Source: Amoebophrya sp. A120
Lineage: Eukaryota; Sar; Dinophyceae; Syndiniales; Amoebophryaceae
NCBI GenBank assembly: GCA_905178155.1
Contig: CAJINV010000006.1
Coordinates: 3,475,573 to 3,539,572 of the forward strand
Length of the DNA stretch: 64,000 bases
Reading direction: 5' to 3'
Shown here in pieces: positions 20,553 to 32,600 of the stretch (within the stretch, counting starts at the first letter, position 1; the number at the start of each line of letters is the position of its first letter). The position numbers were made by a program, and so were the translations under genes. The notes under the pieces are model-generated. The model searched no databases. It was not told the origin of the DNA and worked only from the letters and a program-made list of their open reading frames with translations.

Positions 20553-23500
20553 TTACTCAAACTTCCCCTGCACGAACAAATCCTCCGGTGAACCCATCAC
20601 TGGATATGGAATGCAAAAGCATTGCATCGCACTAGTACAAATTGCATTACAAATTAGCCCAGCATTACAAATTAAATTTGTATATGCTGATTCACCTTGA
20701 AAGAGAGATTTGTAATGCATAAACGCAACTAGTAGTACGAGTACGATACTTTTGCACAGGATACTGGACTGCCGGTCTCCACGTCCTCCGGACCGGGGTG
20801 GTGTATCCCCAAAAAAAGACGCATGATCCACATCTTCAAATTTGTCATGCAAAAAACGCATCAGATCCAGTGTCTGTCATGCAAGAAAAGGATCATGGGT
20901 CCTCTTTTTTTGTGGATCATATGCTGCTGCATCATTCCTCCGCCGAGCCCGAATCCTGATCCCATCTTCCCCGGGCTACCATTGTATGCAAGGCAAAAGT
21001 TGGATAGCGCTGCTCGCACTTCTCGGTGGGGATGATTACTTACATGTTTCAAACTCGTCCTGCAGCCGTGCATTACAAACCTCTTTCCACTTTACATGTG
21101 CGTCACATCTTCGAACATGACGAGTTGCTCTCTACACTCATGGCCAGTTTCATCCCCACCTTTCGCATAGTCGTGTGCAATAGCAGCAGCTTCTACCAAT
21201 GCATACCCCGCCACTCCTAGATCCCATTTCCATCCCGCCCCTCATGCCGGATTTCGTGGTCACCGAGTAGTTGCTTGACCCGAACACCTTCCTCAGCAGC
21301 ATGATAACCCCGACGATCCCAATCACGTACAGGACCAAGTAGACCTTAAACGCGTGGGGAGAGGTGGTAATCGGCATGATATCCAAGTCCTCGTCTAACA
21401 ACAAGGTCTGCTGATAGGAGTCGATTTTCTCCTGCTTTTCAAACAGGTTCTTGTAGGATTTGTAGATCTTGTTGCCCACGGTCGTTTATGCACTGCAAAT
21501 AAAGTATCGTACTATGTAGTAATTGCAGCCTCGCATGACAAATCTACTTTACTTAGTAGCTGCTCAGCATGACAAATTCCTTTTTTTTCTGAGAAAATTT
21601 GTAATGCAATTCCAATTCCTACTAGTACGATACTACTTTTGCAATGCATATCGTTCCGTCGTTGTTGTCGGTGTCGATATTGGATGCACCAAACATGTTG
21701 ACCGCATCGTGAAAGTGGTTGCCGTGGAAATTACTCCCCTTGGAAACGTAGTCGCCGTGGGAGGTTCCAGACGCGAGGTAAACACCAGAACGGTACTTAG
21801 TGTAGGACCCGTTGTCGACTGGTTATGCAAGACAAATTCATCATCATCTTCCAGCACACGATTGTAATGCACAATATAGACGCAACATAGATAAAGATGA
21901 AAGGCATGTTGACATTCTCTTCATGTGAGAGTTCCTCACGCAGCATCACAAACCAGTCGTGTATGAAGAGGACGGCTGAGTTCTTTCTGTTTTCCATAGC
22001 TGCTTCTTCACTTGTTCGTCATAGTCCGTGTTTTCGATCTTGTGGAAACCGTGGCTGCGGTCGGTATTCGTGTACACCGGTTTGTTTTCGTTGCGGCTTT
22101 TCGGGACCTATGCACTACAAATTTATTCCGGTACATGTACAAAATGCGTCACAAATTTCGCCAATTTGAAATGTAAAACTACTTGTCATGCTACACCAGG
22201 ACCGAGGGTAAGTTTTGTCATGCAGAGACCGCAATTGCTGGACTTGTACGTGTACCAGAAATTTCCTGTGGATAGGACCTTCATATCACCGGCGTCCCTC
22301 TTCCGGTTTCGGTTGGAGGGAGAGTTTATGCATTGCAAAAGTATCGCACTGTATAATTGCATTACAAATTTCCTCAGCATGAGAAATAGAATTTGTAATG
22401 CGGATTTACCTTAACAAAAGGACTTGTAATGCATGACTGCAGTACGAGTACGATACTTTTGCACAGGTTAGAGTTCGGCGAGTCCGAGTTTTCCTCATTG
22501 CTGGTTGGCGAGTCGGAATTTTGCTTCTTCTTGTAGTAAGCGAATTTCACGTTGTCTCTGTCGCCTTGTTTTGGCAAACTGTTTGAATTCATGTTCTGCA
22601 GCATCATGTAGTCCTTCGAAAACTTCTGGAAAGCCGCCTGCGAAGCCTGGATAAAAATTTATCATTCCAACAATTTGTCATGCGGAAGAACATTGCCATT
22701 AGCGGCCTATCGTGCTTGTAGTTGTGCTCCTTCTCACGCTGCATGCATAGAAAGATGTTTTTCATTTTCACGACGGAGCAAAAAAAATCCTATTTACCGC
22801 GTTCGCCATCTCTTCTGGCGTCATCTGGTTGTTAGTCACTGGTATGGGGGTGTCAGGATCGAAATTGACAAAGTCGAAATCGAAAAATTTGTAATGCATA
22901 AAATGTAGGGCACGCGTGGCCTGTGTTGGGGAGCAGGCAAATGAGTCCGATTGCAAGCCTGTTTAGGGGTGTGCAATGTGCTGCCAGAGTAGCATGACAG
23001 GAGCAGTCTTCTTTGCCCAAACAGCATGACAGACTGCATTTGGGTGCTCCCGAAATTTGTCATGCGCCGCTTGCAAACTGAGGCACCAACTGGTATCGAT
23101 TTTATGCATCACAAGTTTTTCGATTTTGTCAATTTCGATTCTGACACTTCCATAACTGGTTCCGGATTGGTATGCAATGCTAAAAAGTAGTCATGGTGCT
23201 GCTGCCATCTTCATCATACTGAGCTGCGATAATTTGTTGACATTGTCATGCAGCAAACATGGACTGAAGAAGCTGAATCTTGCAAATGCAGCTGGTGCTG
23301 CCCATGTTCTTGCTACTCCACATCACAAATCGAATAAATCGCAAGAGTGTTGTACTACACACTAGTAGAAGATGGCAACATTACGCGACCAAGAAGTACA
23401 TCCTGTTGTTTCATATCTCTGCCCCGAGCTTGGCGACGCCGGGCTATCTATGGATTGTAAAAGTATCGTACCTACTAGTAGTAATCGCAGCCATGCGTTA

Positions 23501-23832
23501 CAAATTGAAGCTCTTCTCGTTAGGTAAACCCGCACTACAAATTGCATTTCTCATGCTGAGAAAATTTGTCATGCGATTTATACTAGTACGATGGTAGTTT
23601 TGCACAGGATACTGTCGCCCTTGTCACTGTCCCGTGCAGGGGGTGACATTTCGGGAGAGGCTTCTGGAGACGCTTCCGGGGATGCAGCAGGTGAGTTCGG
23701 GCTCCCAGCTTCGTCGGACGCAGCAGCTAGAGCTTCGTCTTTGCTGCTGCCTTCCGTTTTCTGCTTGTCACCTTGTTCTTTGCTTTGGTCTTCGGCGGAA
23801 GTTGGCTTTTCCGAGTCGCCAAGTTGAGTCAT
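20553..23832 (-). CDS. g5: unknown protein with one membrane segment
   Basis: About 405 residues, 12 exons: 23612-23832, about 23418-23448, 23155-23170, 22798-22842, 22471-22646, 22275-22326, 21999-22108, 21651-21823, 21195-21486, 20922-20979, 20764-20803, 20553-20604. Start ATG at 23830-23832 (MTQLGDSEKPTSAEDQ), stop TAA at 20553-20555. The N-terminus is acidic and holds Pro-Glu-Ala-Ser repeats (ASPEASPEASPEMS). The middle is polar (NNQMTPEEMANA, FSKDYMMLQNMNS). A single hydrophobic helix lies in the C-terminal half (VYLVLYVIGIVGVIMLL), followed by a Gly/Met-rich tail (GSGFGLGGGMMQQ). The junctions at 23171-23417, 21824-21998 and 20980-21194 are in frame but lack clean TSDs, so those exon ends may move by a few bases. 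No family recognised. Confidence 0.7.
20605..20763. mobile_element. Introner A, 159 bp, in g5
   Basis: TSD ctgga on both sides; joins TGSP to VMGSPED. Confidence 0.94.
20804..20921. mobile_element. Unplaced short introner, 118 bp, in g5
   Basis: Flanks tggtg/tgctg (4 of 5). Ends TATCCCCAAAAAAAGACGC and TTTTTTTGTGGATCATA; one inner ATTTGTCATGC and one CTGTCATGC. Confidence 0.85.
20980..21194. mobile_element. Introner-like unit with shifted ends, 215 bp, in g5
   Basis: Contains TATGCAAGGCAAAAG near the left and CAATGCATA just outside the right, but the flanks of those ends do not match. A ctacc repeat at 20975-20979 and 21195-21199 does match and splices in frame (GGVCIGSPGK). Carries a GCATTACAAACC motif. 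Confidence 0.55.
21487..21650. mobile_element. Introner A, 164 bp, in g5
   Basis: TSD tcgtt on both sides. Confidence 0.94.
21824..21998. mobile_element. Unplaced introner, 175 bp, in g5
   Basis: Starts TATGCAAGACAAATTC and ends GTTTTCCATA; flanks ctggt/gctgc do not match. In-frame removal joins VKKQ to PVDNGSYTKY. Holds a GCATCACAAA motif. Confidence 0.55.
22109..22274. mobile_element. Introner C, 166 bp, in g5
   Basis: TSD ggacc on both sides. Because the sense TSD is GGTCC, this copy can be read as a GT-AG intron. Confidence 0.94.
22327..22470. mobile_element. Introner A, 144 bp, in g5
   Basis: TSD gagtt on both sides; right end GGTTA in place of GGATA. Confidence 0.93.
22647..22797 (-). 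other. GT-AG intron, 151 bp, in g5
   Basis: Donor GTAAATAGG, acceptor TTATCCAG; joins EEMANA to ASQAAFQKF. It contains one ATTTGTCATGC motif although it lacks introner ends. Confidence 0.82.
22843..23154. mobile_element. Introner F, 312 bp, in g5
   Basis: TSD actgg on both sides; ends TATGGGGGTGTCAGGATCG and GATTCTGACACTTCCATA. Confidence 0.93.
23171..23417. mobile_element. Introner-like unit, boundaries uncertain, in g5
   Basis: Between a 16 bp exon and exon 2 of g5. Has opposed GCTGCCATCTTC and GAAGATGGCAAC, a TTGTCATGC and a CATCACAAAT, but no matching TSD. Confidence 0.45.
23449..23611. mobile_element. Introner A, 163 bp, in g5
   Basis: Flanks ctatc/ctgtc (4 of 5); first intron of g5. 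Confidence 0.9.
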
Positions 23833-25900
23833 AGTTTTTTGCAACAGACTAGGGATTGTCGTGAAAGAATAAAGTTGTTTTTTATCGATGGCAGTTAGAA
23901 GTTTAATATTTTCAGTTGAGCCAACACAAAAGAATGAAGGCAGCGCGAGGCGGCGTAGCCAATGAGTGTTAGCTTTCGGTCGCAGTAGAGTTGCGCAGGT
24001 TGGGTGGCCGCGTTTGGACAAGGTCCAGGTATGTTCGGTCGCTCGTTGCAAACCGGCGCGCGGTAGAGCCACGTGGCTGCGGCTCTCCAGCTACCAGCAC
24101 AACCTTGCAAGCAATAGGAAAATCGGATGATGAATGCATCAAGAACATACTCTCTCTTCATTGGCTCTCATGCGTCTGCCACAGTTTTGAACAAGCTGCT
24201 TTGATTACATCTCGGCTTTCCCTTTCATCTCAACTCCCTCTCAGAAACACTCGCACAACCTGAGTCACACTGCACAAGAGAACTCGTGGGCCACTGCAAG
24301 GAAGCCCTCGCCCGATTACGGGTCACGGTTTGGGGGCGCCTCCAAGGATAACGCTGAAACAAAATAAAAATGATTGCAGCGGCGCAGGCAGCAAATGGCC
24401 ATAGGTAGTCAACGAATATAACCCTGGCCGCACGAGCAGGCAGGGTAGCTGGCAATGGTAAGCCAAACGCGCGCCACTCCGCCATACGCGCTAGAGTTGC
24501 AAACCAGCGCGAAGAAAGAAGCTGGCGCGCCACACGCTGGCGGGCTCCGGGGCTTCGCTGCCGGAGCCTGCCCCCTCAGATTGATCGGCCACGCCCCCGG
24601 CAACACACGCTGAGAACCGCGCGCGCCGGCCCCCCTCCGTCCGGGCAGGTGGTATGCCGGGCCCCGGCCGCTCGCAGGTGCCGTCTCGGCGGGCCGGCCG
24701 GGCATGATGGCGGGGCTTGTTGGGCCCCCTCGACTCGCCGACAGAAGTAGAGAAATGCGGAGAGGCGCCGGGCGGCGCCTGCCTGGTAGGCGGAGCGAGC
24801 CTCCGCCTGGAACTCACACTGGAGGGGGCGCCGAGCTCTAACGGGCTTGCACTGGGTGGCGTGCTAAACTGATATACTGGGTAGCTTGAAACTGCGTGGC
24901 AACTTGGTGGAAAGCACGAGGAGGCACTGGCACGCTGCGGCCCTTTGGCTGTCCGCCCAATCTCTCTCTGCGCGCGCGCGACGGCCCTGCTGGAAAGTCG
25001 GGCCGGAGTCGATCAGGTGTCGATGGCGTGCGCGCCCGCGAGGTCAGGTCGGCCCATTTGGCGGCCCTCGCGACTTCTCTCCGCCAGCTATCGACCTCGC
25101 CGCGGCCGTCGGCGGGTATGGCGAAAAACCAGTCCCAACGGCCGCCGGGAGGACGGACGCAACACCCGCCCGCCGGAACGGACTTGGTGCCGCGCGCGAG
25201 TCATTATAACCATCGCCATTCTATTAAGTCGGCTACATTCCGTTCGTGTTTCGCAAGCGTCTCTCTCCTCTCTGCCAGGCAGCAATATTCATATAATTAA
25301 TAAATGAATGAATTTATGTTGCTGCTGCAGGCGGTGCTGGTGATCCACATCCAGCTGCAGCCCTGCATGGTCTCACTTCCGCTCGCGCTCGTTCTCTAGA
25401 ATAAAAAATGCTTCGCCGCGCCACTGTTTACACATCAGTTTGTCCATTTTCTGCTCATTCAACAGGGTCTGTAGTACAGACCCTGTGGTTCTCACGGACA
25501 GACTCTGTAAGGAGGAGCATCTACATCAACGAGAACACGACCACACTGCTCCGTCGTCGAGATAGTCATCATGTCTGACACGTAGTTTCGCCAACAAGAA
25601 GATTGCCTTAAAAGCAAAATCATCAATGGTGCTACATTTTGGCGGAAGTAGTCGAAACAGAAACTTGAAACCACACGTGTCTTTTTTTGTGTTCTTAACA
25701 ACGTCATGGTCATTCTCATTTCCTGCTCCTGCTGTTCTCGGAACATAATGAGTCTTGCTCTACTCTTGCCCGTCACTGAGGACAGCGTAGAGCCAAAAAC
25801 AAAATCTATTACACTGGCCACTACGCTTGATTTTATTTTTCCTCACAATCAGCTAGGAGTTTCAATCCCCTCCAAAACTCGTCCCAGGAAAAAATTTTCG
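23833..25900. other. Spacer between g5 and g6 with GC-rich island
   Basis: About 23.95-25.25 kb is GC-rich (runs of CGCGCG and CCGGCC) with long but featureless ORFs in many frames, as expected from few stop codons. Around 25.3-25.9 it returns to AT-rich. I could not find inverted ends or a TSD for the island. Confidence 0.5.
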
Positions 25901-27621
25901 TCACCTCAGCAGCGATATCTGGTTGATCCCGAAGAACCCCCAAGGCCGCGGATTCGTCATGTCCACACTGATCTTTTTCACGTTTCGTTTATCAAGTGTG
26001 AAAGTGTCTGGGTCTGGAAACTTGTGATGCTGGGGGGCGTCTCATGATGAGGCCACAGGTACTGGCTCAGCATGACAAGTTTCTGAGCTTCTAGGTGTTG
26101 CCTATTCTGCATGCCAGACTGCGTTTCTGCATCACAGAAAAATAGTGCTCTTGGGTAACGTGCATGACAGATTTAAGACTCATGCCAGACAAGCATGACA
26201 AACATGCACTCTTCCAGACCCAGACATTTTTACATTTCATATCGTTGCTTGTCGAACAACAAGTTTTGTTCGTACGTCACCTCCGACCGGGGACTCGCGT
26301 GGAAGGGTATGATCGTGCTCCAGTGCACGCCGTCCGGACTGGTTCGGATTTGTACTTTCCCCGGTGCGTAGGCCCAGAAGATTTTCACGCCGGAGAGCTT
26401 TTTGCGGTGTTTCAGCTCCCCCGCGTAAGAAACGACGTCGTTGAAGCCGTGCTTGCCGGAAGAACACCAATAACTGAAAGTAGTCGTGTGGAAGCAGGTG
26501 TTTGATAAAAAATTCAGATGATATTTCTTGTGTCTTTCTGAATGCGGGTGCTGTAACTCATCAGAGGAGAGAAGGAGAATGAAAATCGCGCATGACAAAC
26601 AACAGGAAAAGCGAAGATTTGTTTTATCTTACCCGCTGCCCAGCGCCAGCGCTTTTTCCGCCGAAAACGTGTCGTCGACATCACCTTCCGAATAGGTGGA
26701 GGTAGATTATCAAATGTGAAAGTGTCTGGGTCTGGAAGAATGCAACTTGTCATGCTGCATTTGGATTCCAGAAAAATCTGTATTGCATGAGTACCAAAAG
26801 GGCTGTAATTTTTGCTACGCGGAGAGGACATTTGTCATGCGGAATGGGCATCAAGAAGCTCTGAAAAAATCTGTGATGCTAGGGCATGCATCACAGACAT
26901 CAGGGCTCATGCAAAACGTGCATGACAAGCGTCAGAATGTTCCAGACCCAGACATTTTTGCATTTGATATAGATGCCGCTTTGTCAATGTGCGAGTAAAA
27001 CCGCATGATGAAACTGGTTTTCGGATCTGCTTTGTGTTTGTTATGCAGCAAGGGGCTGTGGTGCTGAGTAAAGTGTGTTGCAGGTGGTGCAAGTATAGTT
27101 GATGCACTCGAAGAACTGCTTGTACTTGTACTTGACGATGATGAAGATGGGTGTCTTGCTCCAGCTGACCTTCCTGTAGCACCACCGGACGATGAGAAGC
27201 TCGAGTAGTTCTGGTGACGAGCATTCTGCACCTCGTGGTTTGGTTGAAACAAAAACGACGTCGCCTGGCTCCTTCGTATTGTTGCTGGTGCGGGGTTTGC
27301 GGTTGTTCCACCGAGCGTCGGATCGGAATGATTCAGCAAGCAGGGAGGTTGAGCACAAGTGCCAGTGGTTGTATTTCGCGGCAGCGGAGCCGCTCTTCTG
27401 GCAACAAAGTTCGCCGACGACGAGGATGAAGGGGCTACTTGTAGTTTACTCGTGTTGTGAAAAAAACCGTCGAAAAGGTTCTGCGCAGGATCGAAAGCGG
27501 ACAGAACACGGCTCATTTTCTTGCTTGCACGATGGAAGATAAAGATAAACGCCGTTGAGAAAGAACCTGGTCCACCTTTGTTCTGTCCTTCGCCTTCGAC
27601 AGCAACAACTACGGATGTCAA
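25901..27621 (-). CDS. g6: discoidin (F5/8 type C)-like domain protein
   Basis: Exons 26970-27621, 26633-26707, 26242-26473, 25901-25989; about 346 residues. The ATG at 27619-27621 gives a possible signal segment (FSTAFIFIFH); the ATG at about 27516 (MSRVLSAFDP) is an alternative start. A Ser/Thr/Ala-rich linker precedes the C-terminal domain of about 130 residues. That domain reads ALALGSGYWCSSGKH, VKIFWAYAPGKVQIRTSPDG and ends WGFFGINQISLLR before TGA at 25901-25903. This matches the coagulation factor 5/8 type C fold (strand order, the W-x-S-x-G-x-H start and the GI-x-x-hydrophobic end), typical of extracellular carbohydrate or lipid binding. The assignment is by eye. Confidence 0.6.
25990..26241. 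mobile_element. Introner B, 252 bp, in g6
   Basis: TSD tcgtt on both sides. Confidence 0.94.
26474..26632 (-). other. GT-AG intron, 159 bp, in g6
   Basis: Donor GTAAGATAAA, acceptor CTTTCAG; joins ALALGSG to YWCSSGKH within the domain. Confidence 0.87.
26708..26969. mobile_element. Introner B, 262 bp, in g6
   Basis: TSD tagat on both sides; joins KAAS to TSTYSEGD. Confidence 0.94.
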
Positions 27622-29694
27622 TACTGAGGAAACATTTCTAACATGATCGTGTTCTGACAGCTACAATAGTACGCAGGCAGAAAGCAATCTCATTTCACAT
27701 CATGATGCGCAAGAATTCTCATCCTCCTCTCGATCTCGCATCGCAACTCCCCGAGAGCTACTATTCGCGCCGAGCATGCGATTAAAGTTGTCAACGACAT
27801 CTCTTCTCGTCATCTCTCTCTACTACTACCTCAACTTTTTCGCAACCGGTTCTGCTTCTATCAATGTACGAAATGCATGGAACAATGCCGGGGCAACGCA
27901 CTGCGCAGCCAGAACCGTTCTGAGAAGAGCGGGCCATTGGTGATCTTCCACGAGAAAATAATCTCGCCCACAACAATCACTCTACTAATGCTCCCACAAC
28001 GAGGGAGTCGAATCGCCCAAGCAAAGCGTGCGAGCCGGGCTACTTGGCTGCCTCGCAATCACTGAGAGAGAGTTTGGCGCCACCCTCCCAGGGTAGCCAG
28101 GCTGGCCAGCTGCGGCCAAAAACAAATATACCAAAGAATGGCCGGGACACCGCCCACAAACCAAGACCGCAGGCCCCGAAGGCGAAGCGAGGCAGGACGT
28201 CGCGCCGGCGGGGCGCCTCCCCCCCTCTGCCTGCCGCCTTACTTCGGCGAAACACACCGCCCCGCCGGCCCCCACTATCGCGCCCGGCCGCAGGCAAACG
28301 CGGAGGCGCCCGGGGGTCTGCGCCGACCGGGCGCTAGCCCCGCCCCGAGACAGACAACGGCGACGCCGCCACCCAGGCAGGCGGCCGCGCCAAGCCAAGC
28401 GGCGCGCGAAAGGCGCCGCCCTGCTTGGGCAAACATCACGCGCACCACACGCGCGGGCCACTCACATCAACGAACCGGGCGCGCGCGCGTCCAAGAGTGT
28501 ACTCATCGCCGGACGTGCCTCGCTGTACGGCCTCGGGGCACAGGGCGACTCTTCTTCGGGTCAACCTCCCGGCCCTCGCTCCTCCCACCCTCAAGGCAGG
28601 GCGGCGCTGCCTATCTTTTAAAGCGCCGGGCGGCCCCTGCGTGCGCGCCACGCAAGGGGGCGCCCCTCGCAAAAGGGGGGGGGGCGAGGGCCATCCCCCG
28701 AAGCCCCGCGCCCCCACGACGCGAAACACGGCGCGCGACCGACCCCCGTGCCCCCTTGGTCCTTCTAGACTGGGCGCACCCCGAAGGGCCGCGCGCCCCT
28801 CCCAAGTCCGTCGCGCAACAATGCGTCCGGCCCCGCCCTTTCGACGGACGCGGCGAACGGGGGCGACGGGGCGGCCACCCATCCCCAACAAGTCAGCGCC
28901 TGCCGCGTGTGGGCTATGAAACGGCCGAACGAAACACAGCGCGGGGCGCCCCACCCCGTGCCAGTTGTCGCCCACCGTGCCAGGTGTCGGCGGGCAATCT
29001 TCTGCAACTTGCTTGCGCCTCTTTCGCTTGAAAATGGCAGGCACCACAATGGGGGGCCTTCAGCCGGTTCGTTGGACCGGGCGCGCGGCGGGGGCGATCA
29101 GAGCCAGGCCCGGACGTGGCGCATGTGGATCCCGGAGAGCATGCGGGCCCGGACTAGTTCTCGCCGCCTTGTTTCCCTGCGCTGCGAGTACGCCCATAAA
29201 CGGGCGGACTACTTTCAGCTTTTCCGCCGACAAAAGTCGCACAAAAAGCGCCCCGGTCTCTTGTTTCAGCTGAACAACGAGAACCATTCGACCACAACAA
29301 AACGGCCTCCCCCTCATCGCTTCTCCTTCTTGTTTCTCTCCCCGAACACAATAAGAGGAGCCAGGACTTCGACTAGAAGTTTGTCCTGATTTCTTAACAA
29401 AAGACACGGCGGCTGCCCATCTGTACGCATTAGTACCTTTGCAGCCGAGTGTTAGTGCGTGCTCTTTGACTTCTACGACCACACAAAGAACAATTCGAAC
29501 TTGGAGCTGCGGTGTCACAAGCGCAATCAATCTCACTTTAGCGTCTTCTTGTTCGACATCGCGGGCGGTGAATAGGAATACTAGCTCGCTGTGCGTCACG
29601 ACGAGTAATTGCTTGCTACTCGCACGACGTCAACATGCAACACCAACATTAGAGAAAATAATATGAAATCTTTCTCACATCATCAACCACATCC
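27622..29694. other. Spacer between g6 and g7 with GC-rich island
   Basis: About 28.0-29.2 kb is strongly GC-rich; long overlapping ORFs on both strands are composition effects. No introner of families A-K. Inverted termini not found. Confidence 0.5.
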
Positions 29695-32600
29695 TCACTT
29701 TATCTTCTTCGCGTGTTCTTCAAACGCCTGCAGCATTTTATCCGTCAATACCGCCTGCATGGTATCCCAAATCGGCAGGTACAACACCGAATTGACCTTC
29801 AAAAACAAGTTCAGAGACACTTCCGTTTCGTTGTCCTTTGAAATAAAAATCCAGTCGTAGACCAACCGATCCCCGTACGCAAACCCCCGCGCCCCCGTGT
29901 CCGCGATAATCCGCGCCTCCACCGTCGTAGATCCTGGACCTGCTGTATCCACTGTAAATTTCCCGTACATGTACAAATGCGGTCTCTGCATGACAAAACT
30001 TGGCTTCGATCCTAGTTTAGCATGACAAGTTTTACGCTCCAAATTGGTGAAATTTGTGATGCATCTTGTACATGTACGGAAAATTTGTATTGCATATGCT
30101 GCGCTTTCCGTCGGTTCAAACACCTCCATCTCGTACGTCACATCGTCCCCCAAAACCCCCAAAAGCGTTGTCCTAGGTAAAAACGTCCCCAATTTTTATC
30201 GGCCAGAGTCAAGAAGAACATGGAGAGTTTGCAACACAGACCTCAGAAGCTTTGGAAGTTGTCACGCATGACAAGTTGCAGTCCGTGGTGCGAGTAGCAG
30301 TGTAGGTTAATAGCAAGGACAGCCGTGAATCACGACAAAGCCGTCTGCTCAGTTTACAGCATTACATATGCCAAAATAACACGACCTCTCATCATGTTGA
30401 TGCGCATTGCAAATGTTCCTGTAGATCCGAACCTGCATGACAACTCTGGGAAGTAGGTGGGAACGTTTTTACTGAGGATAAACGTGTTGGTTTCAATCCC
30501 GAAAGCCACTTTCACCGCCGGCTTCGCCCCCGCTGGTACATTATCCGGCAACTTCTGCCCGCCCGTGCACATGGGCATCCACTGGGAGTAGGTTTCCACG
30601 TCGCGAATCATTTTGAAGGGGATTTCAATGCTATGCATTGCAAAAGCATCTACTTTTAGTACAAATGGCATTACAAATTTCATCAGAAAGAAAAATGGAA
30701 TTTGTAATGCTAATTCAGGCAAAATAAACGTAGGTTTGTCATGCGAGATTGCAATAATCAGTACGACTACGAGTAGGAGCCAACTTTTGCAATGCATAAA
30801 TGTCCATGTCCTTCAGTTTCCTCCTCACCTGTAGGTACCGCGCGAGCTGGTCCTGCGCGGCAAGTTTTTGGAACTCCCGCTTGGAAATATCCGCGAGAGA
30901 TATCCTCTGTAAAAATGTCCTCGCCCCCTAGTCAAGATGCGAAATCTGCTAGACAAATCCACGACCTGTGGGCCTGGCGCATGACAAGTTTGGGGACGTA
31001 GTAGAGTGCTGCATTATACTTGGGAAATAACCCAGACGCATCACAGATCCATTCTCTTATCCTGATTCGCGCATGACAGATTACCGAGCACGGCTGGAAA
31101 ACGCCCGTTTTGCGAAGCCGCGTGACACATTTTCATTTTCTGGGGATTGGCATTGGGATGCAGATTTGCATGACAACTTTGGGATGGGCACGTTTTTCCT
31201 CTGGATAAGTGAGGAGAGGGATTTTTTCTTCGTGAAAGGTTTGTTTGCCGCTTGGTCTGGTAAGGAAGAGGTGGCGCTGGAAGAAGGAGAGGAAGCTCGC
31301 CCGTCTGTCAGGTTTATTTCAGCATCTGCATAGGCAGCTCCGGCGGTCGAAGAAAATTGGTCAAATGGTGATGAACTTGTTCCTGTGCCATCTACTGCTG
31401 CACCTCCAGCAGGACTACTTTCACCCGCGGACCCCGTCGCAGTAGAGGAGGACTGCGGGCTCGCGAACCCTTTATAGGGTAAGTAAATTGTCGCGTTTTC
31501 CTATTCTGAGTAAAAACATCCCCACCCCAGAGTTGTCATGCAGATTTGCCATGACAGGAACATTTGTGATGCGCAACCCCATGACAGGCATTTTCAATCG
31601 TGTTTGGGAACTTGTAATGCTGTAAACAGGATCAGAAGGTCGACTTGTGATGCGGCTTTCCTTGCTAACTTGCACTACCTTACGGACTGAAACTTGTCAT
31701 GCGTGACTCACAAAACTCCTAGGTTTGTGTTGCAAAATCCCCATCCTGACTCTGGTGTGGGTACGTTTTTACTCAGGATATTTCTTTCTCCTTCAACAAG
31801 TTTTCAATCACCGTTGCCTCCTGGTAGAGCGTGTTCAACCGTTCGCGGACAGTGCCGACGTTCCCCCCGGCTTGCCAAAAAGGGATGCTGTCGTCTTCAG
31901 AGATGGCCTCGGTCGACGATTGAGTTGCTGTTGTTGTGTTGCCGGCATGCATTGCCAAAGTATCGCACTCGTACTAATTGCAAATATGCATGACAAATGT
32001 AAAACAGCATTAAATTTGTAATACTGATCTAATTTGTAATCGTAAATGCAATTTATACTACGTACGATGCTTTTGCATTTGATAGCCAATGCTGGTACTG
32101 GACGACGAGTTGTTTGGCTCATCTTCACTCTGCAATCTTCCGGAACCTTCGGTAGTTACCGTCGTTGTTTCTTCACTCAGCGGCATGCTGGAAGATTGGT
32201 GGTGGTAGCCTGTGGTGGTTTCGTTGATGAAGTCGAAGTCCTCTGCACCTATGTCTTTTCTGGATGACAAACACTCATAATGCAGCAGAATACGCGTGAC
32301 AAAACCCAGAATATTAAAAATCTCTGTCAAGAATTTAATACGCATCACGCTGAGACTTCTCTTCATCGTCTTCTTTTTCCGGGCCATGTTATCCAGGAAA
32401 AAACACCCATCCCCATCCATTTTTTGCATGACAAATAGTGGATTTTATGCATGTTTTGCATGACAAATTGGATGGGGATGGGTGTTTTTTCCTGGATACG
32501 TGTCCAACGCACTCACCAAGGAAAACTGCCACTTTAAGCCCTATCGAAATGAAAAATCCCCCCTCCCCATATCAAAACGGAACTTCTGATGCTGGATTTG

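Noticed and set aside
21797-21997. A 66-codon minus ORF with a hydrophobic stretch as an exon of g5
   Set aside because: It lies inside the unit at 21824-21998 and is not in frame with both neighbouring exons.
28138-29047. Overlapping ORFs of 200-300 codons in the 28-29 kb island
   Set aside because: Same composition effect, open on both strands at once, no start context or domain.
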